12,087 nucleotides of DNA from Methanosphaera sp. rholeuAM130 (GTDB taxonomy: Archaea; Methanobacteriota; Methanobacteria; Methanobacteriales; Methanobacteriaceae). Under the pieces are notes generated by a model, which made no database searches, had not been told where the DNA came from, and worked only from the letters and a program-made list of their open reading frames with translations. Made by a program: the position numbers and the translations under genes. The stretch spans positions 30,526 through 42,612 of the forward strand of contig MUZY01000158.1 of assembly GCA_003266065.1 (NCBI GenBank), given 5' to 3'. Below, in pieces: positions 1 to 6,311 of this stretch. Within the stretch, counting starts at the first letter, position 1. Each line of letters opens with the position of its first letter.

Positions 1-252
1 TTCTATCCATGTGCAGACGGATCAACCGGCGGTAAGTGGATAGAGAATAAGAATGTATGGAATTGCAAGGACTGCAATTGGATTCATAAGGATGACGTTG
101 TTGATTTGACGCTTGACTATATTAAGCAAAACGTCAAGTCAATGGATGACTTCGACAAAAAGAAAAAACAGTTGTTGAAGTTCCGTAGGGCAACGATTTA
201 TAAAACGAGAGATTTGGATTTCAACAGAAATTATGATTTGGGTGATGATTGA
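1..252 (+). CDS. C-terminal fragment of an unrecognised protein with a zinc-ribbon-like Cys pattern
   Basis: Frame 1 is open from the first base to a TGA at 250-252, giving 83 residues; the 5' part lies outside the window. I do not recognise the family. Visible features are a Cys at residue 4, a WNCKDCNW motif at residues 20-27 (Cys22-x2-Cys25 flanked by Trp), and a lysine-rich stretch (DKKKKQ) before a charged tail ending NRNYDLGDD. Trp-flanked CxxC with an earlier Cys resembles the second half of a small zinc ribbon, whose first CxxC could be truncated, but only three cysteines are seen. No catalytic motif is visible. The gene converges on the Fe-S protein gene, with 83 bp between the stops. 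Coding sense is supported by the open frame, sensible codon use and a terminator just downstream. Function is unassigned. Confidence 0.6.
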   Translation, partial: FYPCADGSTGGKWIENKNVWNCKDCNWIHKDDVVDLTLDYIKQNVKSMDDFDKKKKQLLKFRRATIYKTRDLDFNRNYDLGDD

Positions 253-306
253 TTTCAATATATTTTAATTCCAATCACCAATTTTTAACTTTTTTTTCAA
301 AAAAAA
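241..306. terminator. Bidirectional terminator between convergent genes
   Basis: The 83-bp gap between two convergent stop codons contains T8 (290-297), one C, then A8 (299-306), so each strand carries a T8 run just after its gene. On the plus side an imperfect hairpin (GGTGAT at 241-246 with ATCACC at 274-279, overlapping the stop codon) precedes the T run. Archaeal termination can depend on T tracts alone. Assignment is from sequence pattern only. Confidence 0.55.
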
Positions 307-335
307 TATACACTTGAAATGTATGTCTAAAAACA

Positions 336-1220
336 TCATTTATTATTAATCTTTACAAGACTATCAATCTTGTTAAAGACACTTTCAACATCTACATTTT
401 CATAATCCAATTTCATGGCGTTTGTCGGACAGTTCAATGTACACTGACCGCATCCAATACAAATGTCTTCATCAATACTGATTTTATCGTCATACGTAAT
501 GGCATTTGCATAACAATTTTCAATACATTTTTTACAGGATATGCACGTTTGATTATCACATGATATTGATACGCCCGGCAATTTATAGAAGTCCTTCTGT
601 ATGCTGTCACTTAAGTTCGGATATACTCTCCACAGACAACAGCATGGACAGCAGTTGCATATTGTAAGCAATTCATCACCGGGTCTTACATTCATCCACA
701 GCGTATCCATCTTGTTTCTGCCTATAATATGTATCAGACCCGCCTCATCACATTTGTCAATATGATCTATAGCTTCACTACGTGAAACTTCCCTGCAGTG
801 CTTACGTGAGATTTTTTTAGTGGTTTTTCCTATGAAAATGCAACCCAAGTCGACGGGGTAGTCAGTACAGTTCTCGCTTCGTCTGCACAGACACTTGTTC
901 ATTATAACGATATCCTCCGACTGCTTGATGATATTCTTTATAAAGTCAGTAGGAATAACAACCTTATCCACTATTTGAATATTTTTATTTATTTCAACGG
1001 TACTTGTTCTGGTAACGCTTTTGTTTACTTCTATATTCTCTTCGCTAATACTTTTATCGTTAGGTACAAAGTATGTTCCATCCCCTTCAAAAACTATTTT
1101 AGAAATTATTTTATTCATAATTTTTGATTTTCTGGATAAGCTGGCCACTTTGAATCTAAAACGGAAAATATATTTTACAATAAAAATATTCACATCTATT
1201 AATCTGATTTTCATATCCAT
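336..1220 (-). CDS. Cysteine-rich iron-sulfur protein with C-terminal 2[4Fe-4S] ferredoxin domain
   Basis: The protein has 294 residues and 21 cysteines, the first at residue 110. The C-terminus is a dicluster ferredoxin: Cys226/229/232/236 and Cys254/257/260/264, each CxxCxxCxxxC, expected to bind two [4Fe-4S] clusters. Before it lie two less usual Cys groups: CLCRRSENC (110, 112, 118) followed by DYPVDLGCIFIG (Cys127), and CNCCPCCC (188-195). The N-terminal ~100 residues have no Cys and start with a basic, hydrophobic stretch. Start is uncertain: ATG at 1220 has another ATG two codons on and Met35 is a further candidate, with no clear SD before any. A TATA-like element lies upstream. The gene stands alone between a convergent gene and the dapF terminator, so no redox partner is next to it. 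An electron-transfer or Fe-S role in the cytoplasm is inferred; the substrate is unknown. The middle Cys pattern recurs, as I recall, in anaerobe ferredoxin-like proteins of unknown role. Confidence 0.85.
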   Translation of the reverse strand: MDMKIRLIDVNIFIVKYIFRFRFKVASLSRKSKIMNKIISKIVFEGDGTYFVPNDKSISEENIEVNKSVTRTSTVEINKNIQIVDKVVIPTDFIKNIIKQSEDIVIMNKCLCRRSENCTDYPVDLGCIFIGKTTKKISRKHCREVSRSEAIDHIDKCDEAGLIHIIGRNKMDTLWMNVRPGDELLTICNCCPCCCLWRVYPNLSDSIQKDFYKLPGVSISCDNQTCISCKKCIENCYANAITYDDKISIDEDICIGCGQCTLNCPTNAMKLDYENVDVESVFNKIDSLVKINNK

Positions 1221-1247
1221 CTTTATATTTTTTTATAGAAAATGTAT

Positions 1248-1279
1248 TTCTATGTTATTATCTTTACTTTAATATAGAT
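1248..1279 (-). promoter_or_regulatory. TATA-like promoter of the Fe-S protein gene
   Basis: On the minus strand ATCTATATTAAAG (1267-1279) is a TATA-box-like element. Transcription would start about 25 nt downstream, near 1248, leaving a leader of ~28 nt before the ATG at 1220. It sits in the 120-bp gap after the dapF terminator, consistent with an independent unit. AT-rich background lowers certainty. Confidence 0.35.
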
Positions 1280-1321
1280 GTATTTTTCTAATGAAATTAT
1301 ATTTTTCAATAATGATAAAAT

Positions 1322-1352
1322 AAAAAAAGTAGTTGAATGTTTATAATTCAAC
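1322..1352 (-). terminator. Hairpin plus T7 terminator of lysA-dapF
   Basis: On the minus strand GTTGAAT (1346-1352) pairs with ATTCAAC (1332-1338) as a perfect 7-bp stem with a 7-nt loop. It spans the dapF stop codon and is followed three nt later by T7 (1322-1328). This is a textbook intrinsic-terminator layout, unusually clear for an archaeon, and marks the end of the lysA-dapF unit. Confidence 0.65.
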
Positions 1353-2219
1353 ATTCATTTTTGCCTCATAAACCGTCACTGCTTCACCTTTCATAACGGC
1401 CGTAAGATAATCTCCGCAATCGGTAACGGTAATGTCCAAGTCACCACCGGATAGATGTGCATGCACATGTTCGTTAAGCAGTCCCTGCTTGTATCCAAGT
1501 AGTACGCAGCTGGTTGTTCCGGTACCGCATGCAAATGTAAATCCTGCACCGCGTTCCCAAGTCAATATGTCAATTTCCTCTGGGCTGAGTATATTTACGA
1601 AGTGCACGTTTACCTTTTCGGGAAATGCTTCGTGACATTCAATTCTCGGACCGTAAAAGTCAAGATCGATATCGTCTATATTGGTATCGCTGAAGCATAC
1701 TGCGTGCGGATTGCCTACACTTACTGCACTCATTCTTATTTTTTCACCCTCAACGTCAACATCCTCGTCGATGAATTCAACATTGTTTCCGCTTGGTGAT
1801 ATTGCAGGTATCTCTTCTGGCCTGAAAAATCCTTTTCCCATATCGATTTCAATGTCCTTGACAATGTCATCGTCTACAGTAAGTCTTGCTTCCTTGATGT
1901 CTTCCATGGTTTCGATTTTCATAACATCCTTTTTGACGATGTTTTTGTCATATACGAATTTGGCTAAGCATCTGATACCGTTTCCACACATCTCGGCTTC
2001 ACTGCCGTCACTGTTGAATATTCTGAATCTGATATCTGCCTTGTCTGATTTGCATGCAAATACTACACCGTCGGCACCTACATTAAATCTTCTGGTACAG
2101 ATGACTTCACTTATCTTGTTTTTTGATTCTTCAGGTATGACTTCATCTGCACTTTCATCGATTACAATGTAATCGTTACCCAAAGCATGCATTTTTGTAA
2201 ATTCTATTTCCTTAATCAT
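1341..2219 (-). CDS. dapF: Diaminopimelate epimerase
   Basis: This enzyme interconverts LL- and meso-diaminopimelate, the penultimate step of lysine synthesis in the cytoplasm, without a cofactor and using a two-cysteine acid/base pair. The 292-residue product has the family features in order: KMHALGND near the N-terminus (residues 9-16, substrate contact Asn15), AEMCGNGIRC with catalytic Cys78, VGNPHAV (168-174), and WERGAGFTFACGTGT with Glu222-Arg223 and the second catalytic Cys231. Length is normal for the family and both catalytic Cys are present. The ATG (2217-2219) overlaps the lysA stop as ATGA, so the two are very probably co-transcribed and translationally coupled. Methanobacteriales lack a murein wall, so the product most likely feeds lysine through the neighbouring decarboxylase and not wall synthesis. 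A hairpin-plus-T terminator follows the stop. Confidence 0.97.
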   Translation of the reverse strand: MIKEIEFTKMHALGNDYIVIDESADEVIPEESKNKISEVICTRRFNVGADGVVFACKSDKADIRFRIFNSDGSEAEMCGNGIRCLAKFVYDKNIVKKDVMKIETMEDIKEARLTVDDDIVKDIEIDMGKGFFRPEEIPAISPSGNNVEFIDEDVDVEGEKIRMSAVSVGNPHAVCFSDTNIDDIDLDFYGPRIECHEAFPEKVNVHFVNILSPEEIDILTWERGAGFTFACGTGTTSCVLLGYKQGLLNEHVHAHLSGGDLDITVTDCGDYLTAVMKGEAVTVYEAKMNVEL

Positions 2220-3505
2220 TTTAATAACCTTGTTGGAATATCCTGACCTAATAACAGGTCGTTGAAGTTTTCTCTTCTTCTGATGACGTCACATTGATCT
2301 TTGTATACCAGCACTTCAGCAGGTCTTGGCCTTGAATTGTATTGGCTTGACATGCTGTATGCGTATGCACCCGCATTCAATATTGCAAGCAGGTCTCCCT
2401 CTTCAAGTTGTGGCATTGGCCTATCCCTTGCAAAGAGGTCACCGCTTTCACAGAGGTTTCCTGCTATATCTATTTCTTCAACATTTTCTTCGTTCATTTT
2501 GTTTGCAACTACTATATGGTGATATGATCCGTACATCGTTGGCCTTTGAAGGGTTCCAAATCCGCAGTCAACTCCGGCAAATTTACGGTAGCTTTCCTTA
2601 ATATTGTTTACCCTTGTAAGAAGCACTTCGGTGTTGCCCACTATGAACCTTCCAGGTTCAATATAGAATGACGGACTTCCCATGTCATACTCTTCAAGTT
2701 TGGATTTGTATAAGTTTATGATGTCTGTAGTGAATTTTTCAAGATCCAATTCATTCTCTGTCGGTTCGTATGGTATACCGAATCCACCGCCGAAGTCCAG
2801 GAATTTGAAGTCCACTCCTACCTCTTGATGTACGCGTCCGGCTATGTCCATCATGGTCTCCACAGCCAGCATGAACGGTTCTGATTCAAGTATTTCTGAA
2901 CCGATATGTGAATGCATACCTATAGGTTTAAATCCTAAGTCTATGGCTTTCTGATAAACTTCCACAGCTTCATCTTCCCTTATACCGAATTTGCTTTTTG
3001 GTCCACCGGTTATGCAGTGTTCATGATGACCCGCTTCGACCATAGGATTTACCCTGATGGATATCTGTTTACCTTGGGTTCCCTCGATTTTACTTAATCT
3101 TTCCAGTGCTGAAATGCTGTCCAGGTTTATCGTCACACCGGTTTCATGGGCATATTTCAATTCCTCATTTGTTATGTTGTTACCCGTATACATTATTCTA
3201 TCCGGCGTAAATCCTGCAAGAAGTGCGGTGTAGATTTCACCGGGACTTACTGCGTCGATGTAGCTTCCTTCATCTTCAAGTATTTTTAATACAGCTAGTG
3301 ATGTGTTGGCTTTGGTTGCATAGCACATGTGTATATTTTCATATTTGCTTTTGAAGGCATCATGTAATTTGTTATAATTTTCCCTTACTTTTTGTTCATC
3401 AATCACATATAATGGGGTATTGTATTTTTCTGCTAAATCATTAGCGTCAATATCACCAATCATAAGATGATTATCTTTTATTTTTAAATTAAAATCGTAT
3501 GTCAT
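2216..3505 (-). CDS. lysA: Diaminopimelate decarboxylase
   Basis: A PLP enzyme of fold type III that decarboxylates meso-diaminopimelate to L-lysine, the last step of the pathway. With the start chosen here it has 429 residues. Motifs in order are CYATKAN (Schiff-base Lys65), HSHIGS (198-203), FLDFGGGFG (phosphate-binding loop, 236-243), EPGR (283-286), CESGD (catalytic Cys352 contributed across the dimer) and NAGAYAYSMSSQYN (377-390). The frame stays open upstream to another ATG at 3649, but those 48 extra residues are Ile/Tyr/Lys-rich, come from AT-rich spacer and overlap the promoter. ATG at 3503-3505 gives MTYDFNLKIK and has an AAAGGA ribosome site nine bases upstream. The stop overlaps the dapF start (ATGA). 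All key residues are intact. Confidence 0.97.
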   Translation of the reverse strand: MTYDFNLKIKDNHLMIGDIDANDLAEKYNTPLYVIDEQKVRENYNKLHDAFKSKYENIHMCYATKANTSLAVLKILEDEGSYIDAVSPGEIYTALLAGFTPDRIMYTGNNITNEELKYAHETGVTINLDSISALERLSKIEGTQGKQISIRVNPMVEAGHHEHCITGGPKSKFGIREDEAVEVYQKAIDLGFKPIGMHSHIGSEILESEPFMLAVETMMDIAGRVHQEVGVDFKFLDFGGGFGIPYEPTENELDLEKFTTDIINLYKSKLEEYDMGSPSFYIEPGRFIVGNTEVLLTRVNNIKESYRKFAGVDCGFGTLQRPTMYGSYHHIVVANKMNEENVEEIDIAGNLCESGDLFARDRPMPQLEEGDLLAILNAGAYAYSMSSQYNSRPRPAEVLVYKDQCDVIRRRENFNDLLLGQDIPTRLLK

Positions 3506-3513
3506 AATATTGA

Positions 3514-3565
3514 TTCCTTTGTAAGTTATTATGGTAAAAAAATAGTAATATAATGATATATACTC
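3514..3565 (-). promoter_or_regulatory. Promoter and ribosome site of lysA-dapF
   Basis: The minus strand reads GAGTATATATC at 3555-3565, a good TATA-box candidate about 50 bases before the lysA ATG, predicting a start of transcription near 3530. AAAGGA at 3515-3520 lies nine bases before the ATG and decides that start over the in-frame ATG at 3649. Read-through from the upstream tRNA gene is also possible because nothing clearly separates them. Confidence 0.45.
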
Positions 3566-3664
3566 AAAAAAAAGTTCTTTTTTAATAATATGATTTTTAT
3601 ATTTTATATAGTTTTTTATCATATTTTTCATAATAAAAATAATCGGCAATAATAATAGATATTA

Positions 3665-3740
<76 letters not shown>

Positions 3741-4102
3741 ACTTAAAAATAGTAATTATTATAATATATTTTGTGTAATCATATATAATTAATTATCGAT
3801 TTATTTTTTTCATAATGGGTTATTTATTATAATAAAAATGATAAAGTTACTTATTTTTTTTGTAAATAATTTCTTATATGGCTATTTTTTTTTAATTATT
3901 TAATTCCACAGTCTTATTAACAATATTTAATCTTTCTTTTATTCGCAAAGATAATCCTTCAACTATAATTTTCCAAAGTAAATATATTTTAACCTTAAAC
4001 AACAGATAATATATAGTGTAATGTTATAATTTAATTTTTATTAAAATTATAAAATTATTATTGTAATAAATTAATCAACAAAGTTATATGACGTGATTTT
4101 CA
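3741..4102. other. AT-rich divergent intergenic region, tRNA-Arg / ilvD
   Basis: No gene is visible in these 362 bp. The tRNA promoter lies at the left end. The remainder is almost pure A/T with short AT palindromes: ATAATTAATTAT (3786-3797), TTTATTATAATAAA (3823-3836) and a 9-bp inverted repeat TTATAATTT/AAATTATAA (4024-4032 and 4044-4052). Candidate TATA elements for ilvD are AAATATATTT near 3980 and TAATATATAG near 4008. The palindromes could be operators for an amino-acid regulator, but AT composition alone produces such patterns, so no binding site is assigned. Confidence 0.5.
3761..3772 (-). promoter_or_regulatory. TATA box of tRNA-Arg
   Basis: The minus strand carries AAAATATATTAT here, centred about 26 nt before the tRNA 5' end, the spacing expected for an archaeal TATA box driving a tRNA with little or no leader. 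The fixed tRNA end makes this the best-placed promoter in the window. Confidence 0.65.
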
Positions 4103-4105
4103 ATG
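4093..4105 (+). promoter_or_regulatory. Shifted Shine-Dalgarno site of ilvD
   Basis: The ilvD ATG (4103-4105) is preceded by GTGAT (4093-4097), which matches the distal part of the archaeal SD consensus GGAGGTGAT, complementary to the extreme 3' end of 16S rRNA, with a five-base gap. There is no GGAGG core. The match supports this ATG, which also aligns with the usual IlvD N-terminus. Confidence 0.45.
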
Positions 4106-5752
4106 AGAAGTGACAATATTAAGAAAGGAATAAACAGGACATCTCACAGGTCTTTGCTTAGAGCATGTGGACTTGATGATGATGACATGAAAAAGCCGTT
4201 TATAGGAATAGCAAACAGTTATACAGACGTGGTACCTGGACATATACATTTAAAGGGACTGGTTGAAGAGGTTAAAGAGACCATACGTGCTGAGGGTGGA
4301 GTACCGTTTGAATTCAGTACCATGGCAGTATGTGATGGTATAGCAATGAACCATGAAGGTATGTATTTTTCCCTTCCGTCAAGGGAAATCATAGCCAATA
4401 CCGTTGAAAGTATGGCAATGGCACATCAGTTCGATGCACTGATACTGATGCCTACATGCGATAAGGTTGTACCCGGTATGCTTATGGCTGCGGCAAGACT
4501 GAACATACCTGCAATCGTAATTACCGGTGGACCGATGATGCCGGGCAAGTTCCACGGTGAAATAGTTGACTTCATCAACGTAACGGAAGCCGTTGGTGCT
4601 ACACAGTCAGGCAAGATGTCCGAAGAGGACTTATATGAATTGGAAAGATGTGCATGTCCGGGTGCAGGTTCATGTGCAGGACTATTCACGGCAAATACGA
4701 TGGCATGTCTAACGGAAACGTTGGGTATGAGCTTACCTGGATGTGCTACCGCTCATGCCGTCAGTGATAGAAAGGTCGAGATAGCCAAAAAGTCAGCCAA
4801 GGCCATATTCAAGTTATTGGAAGATGACATTAAGCCAAGGGATATAATGACACAGGAAGCATTTGAAAATGCCATAATAGTTGACCTTGCATTGGGCGGA
4901 TCAACCAACACCACCCTTCACATACCGGCTATAGCACATGAAGTTGGTAATCTTGACGTTAGCATTGACTTGTTCGACAAGTTAAGTCATGAAGTTCCAT
5001 ACATCTGCAGCATCAGACCGGGAGGAAACAATCATATGATTGACGTTGAGAATGCCGGTGGTATTCCTGCCGTTATGAAAAACCTTGAATCAAAGCTTAA
5101 CACGGATTGTGTAACCGCAACGTCAAAAACAATTAAGGAAAATCTTGAAAATGTTACAGATATAAATTACGACGTTATTCACACCATAGATGATCCTGTA
5201 CGTAGTGAAGGTGGAATAGCGGTATTATACGGTAACGTTGCACCTAACGGTTGTGTAATTAAACAGGGAGCAGTCAATAAGGATATGCTTGTTCATTCAG
5301 GTCCATGTAAGGTATACAATTCAGAGGAAGAATGCGTAACCGCCATTGAAAACGATGAAATAGTCGACGGTGACGTTGTAGTAATCAGATATGAGGGTCC
5401 TAAGGGCGGTCCTGGTATGCGTGAAATGTTGAACCCTACAGCTGCCATCATGGGTAGGCAATTGTATCACGTGGCACTGATAACCGATGGAAGATTCTCA
5501 GGTGGTAGTCGTGGACCATGCGTAGGACACATATCACCCGAAGCTGCAGAAGCCGGACCAATCGGTGCAATAGAAAATGGGGACATCGTTTCAATCAACG
5601 TTCCGGAAAGAAGCATAACGTTAGAATTGACCGATGATGAGATAAAAGAACGTTTATCTAACTTAAAACCAGTACAACGTGACCTTAAAGGTTGGTTAAG
5701 ACAATATCAACAATTGGCTACATCTGCCGATAAGGGTGGGGTACTCAAATAG
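4103..5752 (+). CDS. ilvD: Dihydroxy-acid dehydratase
   Basis: This enzyme dehydrates 2,3-dihydroxy-isovalerate and -methylvalerate to the 2-keto acids, the shared step of valine, leucine and isoleucine synthesis. It is cytoplasmic and depends on an Fe-S cluster and Mg2+. At 549 residues it is full length. Motifs are KPFIGIANS (31-39), MPTCDKVVPGM (cluster ligand Cys119), CACPGAGSCAG (ligand Cys191), LALGGSTNT, YEGPKGGPGM, and ITDGRFSGGSRG near residue 465, which carries the active-site Ser. At the position where [2Fe-2S] members have Cys (PCN) this protein has VVPGH, Gly46, as in E. coli IlvD. By known family rules that points to the oxygen-labile [4Fe-4S] type, fitting a strict anaerobe. 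It leads a closely spaced plus-strand set with the signal peptidase gene 43 bp downstream, then argS. A T6 run (5764-5769) in that gap may allow partial termination. Confidence 0.97.
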   Translation: MRSDNIKKGINRTSHRSLLRACGLDDDDMKKPFIGIANSYTDVVPGHIHLKGLVEEVKETIRAEGGVPFEFSTMAVCDGIAMNHEGMYFSLPSREIIANTVESMAMAHQFDALILMPTCDKVVPGMLMAAARLNIPAIVITGGPMMPGKFHGEIVDFINVTEAVGATQSGKMSEEDLYELERCACPGAGSCAGLFTANTMACLTETLGMSLPGCATAHAVSDRKVEIAKKSAKAIFKLLEDDIKPRDIMTQEAFENAIIVDLALGGSTNTTLHIPAIAHEVGNLDVSIDLFDKLSHEVPYICSIRPGGNNHMIDVENAGGIPAVMKNLESKLNTDCVTATSKTIKENLENVTDINYDVIHTIDDPVRSEGGIAVLYGNVAPNGCVIKQGAVNKDMLVHSGPCKVYNSEEECVTAIENDEIVDGDVVVIRYEGPKGGPGMREMLNPTAAIMGRQLYHVALITDGRFSGGSRGPCVGHISPEAAEAGPIGAIENGDIVSINVPERSITLELTDDEIKERLSNLKPVQRDLKGWLRQYQQLATSADKGGVLK

Positions 5753-5783
5753 ATGGATTGACTTTTTTATCATTTAAATAATT

Positions 5784-5798
5784 GGGGGTGTATTCTTG
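5784..5798 (+). promoter_or_regulatory. Strong Shine-Dalgarno and TTG start of the signal peptidase gene
   Basis: GGGGGTG (5784-5790), close to the archaeal consensus GGAGGTG, stands five bases before TTG (5796-5798). No ATG or GTG is suitably placed near it, and the TTG yields the Lys-rich N-terminus expected before the membrane anchor. The site therefore fixes a TTG initiation codon. Confidence 0.7.
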
Positions 5799-6293
5799 TC
5801 AAAAAAACGTAAAAACAGAGAGAAAAAGCAGAAAAAACAAATGCAACAGGAAAAAAATAAAGACAACGATAGCTTGATTAAGGAGATAGCAAGTTATGCA
5901 ATAATCGTGATTATAGCAGTACTCTTGGCGGCACACTTAAACGTTGTGGTTTCAGGTAGTATGGAACCGTCATTCTATAGGGGAGATATAGTAGCTACAG
6001 TTAACACAGATACATATGGAATCCAAGAATTTAACCCGGAAACTGATGTGAATGTCGGCGATGTTGTAGTGTATAATGCAACATGGTATAAGGAACCTGT
6101 AATACATAGGGTGATAAACGTACAGACAATCAACGGATCGAAGTTTTTCACGATAAAGGGGGATAATAATGACCAGGCAGATCCATACCTTGTTGAGCCT
6201 AGTCAAATCCGTTCAAAGGTAGTGACAGTAGGGGGTACTCTGCTTGTCATTCCAAAAATAGGCTATGTTACTTTACTCTTTAGGGGCCTGTAG
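5796..6293 (+). CDS. Archaeal type I signal peptidase (Sec11-like)
   Basis: Membrane-bound serine protease that removes signal peptides from secreted proteins. The 165 residues begin with a highly basic cytoplasmic tail (residues 2-20, mostly Lys/Arg/Gln) and one hydrophobic segment, about 33-52. Then come box B SGSMEPSF with nucleophile Ser55, box D HRVI with His104, and box E IKGDNNDQADP with Asp123 and Asp129. Ser with His, in place of the bacterial Ser/Lys dyad, is the archaeal/ER form; the Asp spacing fits that studied in Methanococcus voltae. The C-terminus is hydrophobic (LLVIPKIGYVTLLF) and may be a short second membrane contact. Translation starts at TTG with a strong ribosome site. 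The stop is 18 bp before argS, so the two are probably co-transcribed. All catalytic residues are present. Confidence 0.93.
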   Translation: MSKKRKNREKKQKKQMQQEKNKDNDSLIKEIASYAIIVIIAVLLAAHLNVVVSGSMEPSFYRGDIVATVNTDTYGIQEFNPETDVNVGDVVVYNATWYKEPVIHRVINVQTINGSKFFTIKGDNNDQADPYLVEPSQIRSKVVTVGGTLLVIPKIGYVTLLFRGL

Positions 6294-6311
6294 ATTTCAC
6301 GGAGGAATAGG

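Noticed and set aside
1681..2172. A 163-residue plus-strand open frame opposite dapF.
   Set aside because: It is antisense to a full-length, motif-complete dapF, is Ser/Leu-rich as typical of mirror frames, and has no ribosome site.
3506..3649. N-terminal extension of LysA by 48 residues to the ATG at 3649.
   Set aside because: The added residues are low-complexity, come from AT-rich spacer containing the TATA-like element, and lack a ribosome site; the ATG at 3505 has a good one.
3823..3836. TTTATTATAATAAA as a possible replication origin or operator element.
   Set aside because: It is a short A/T-only palindrome in an A/T-only spacer, with no origin-recognition repeats or replication gene nearby.
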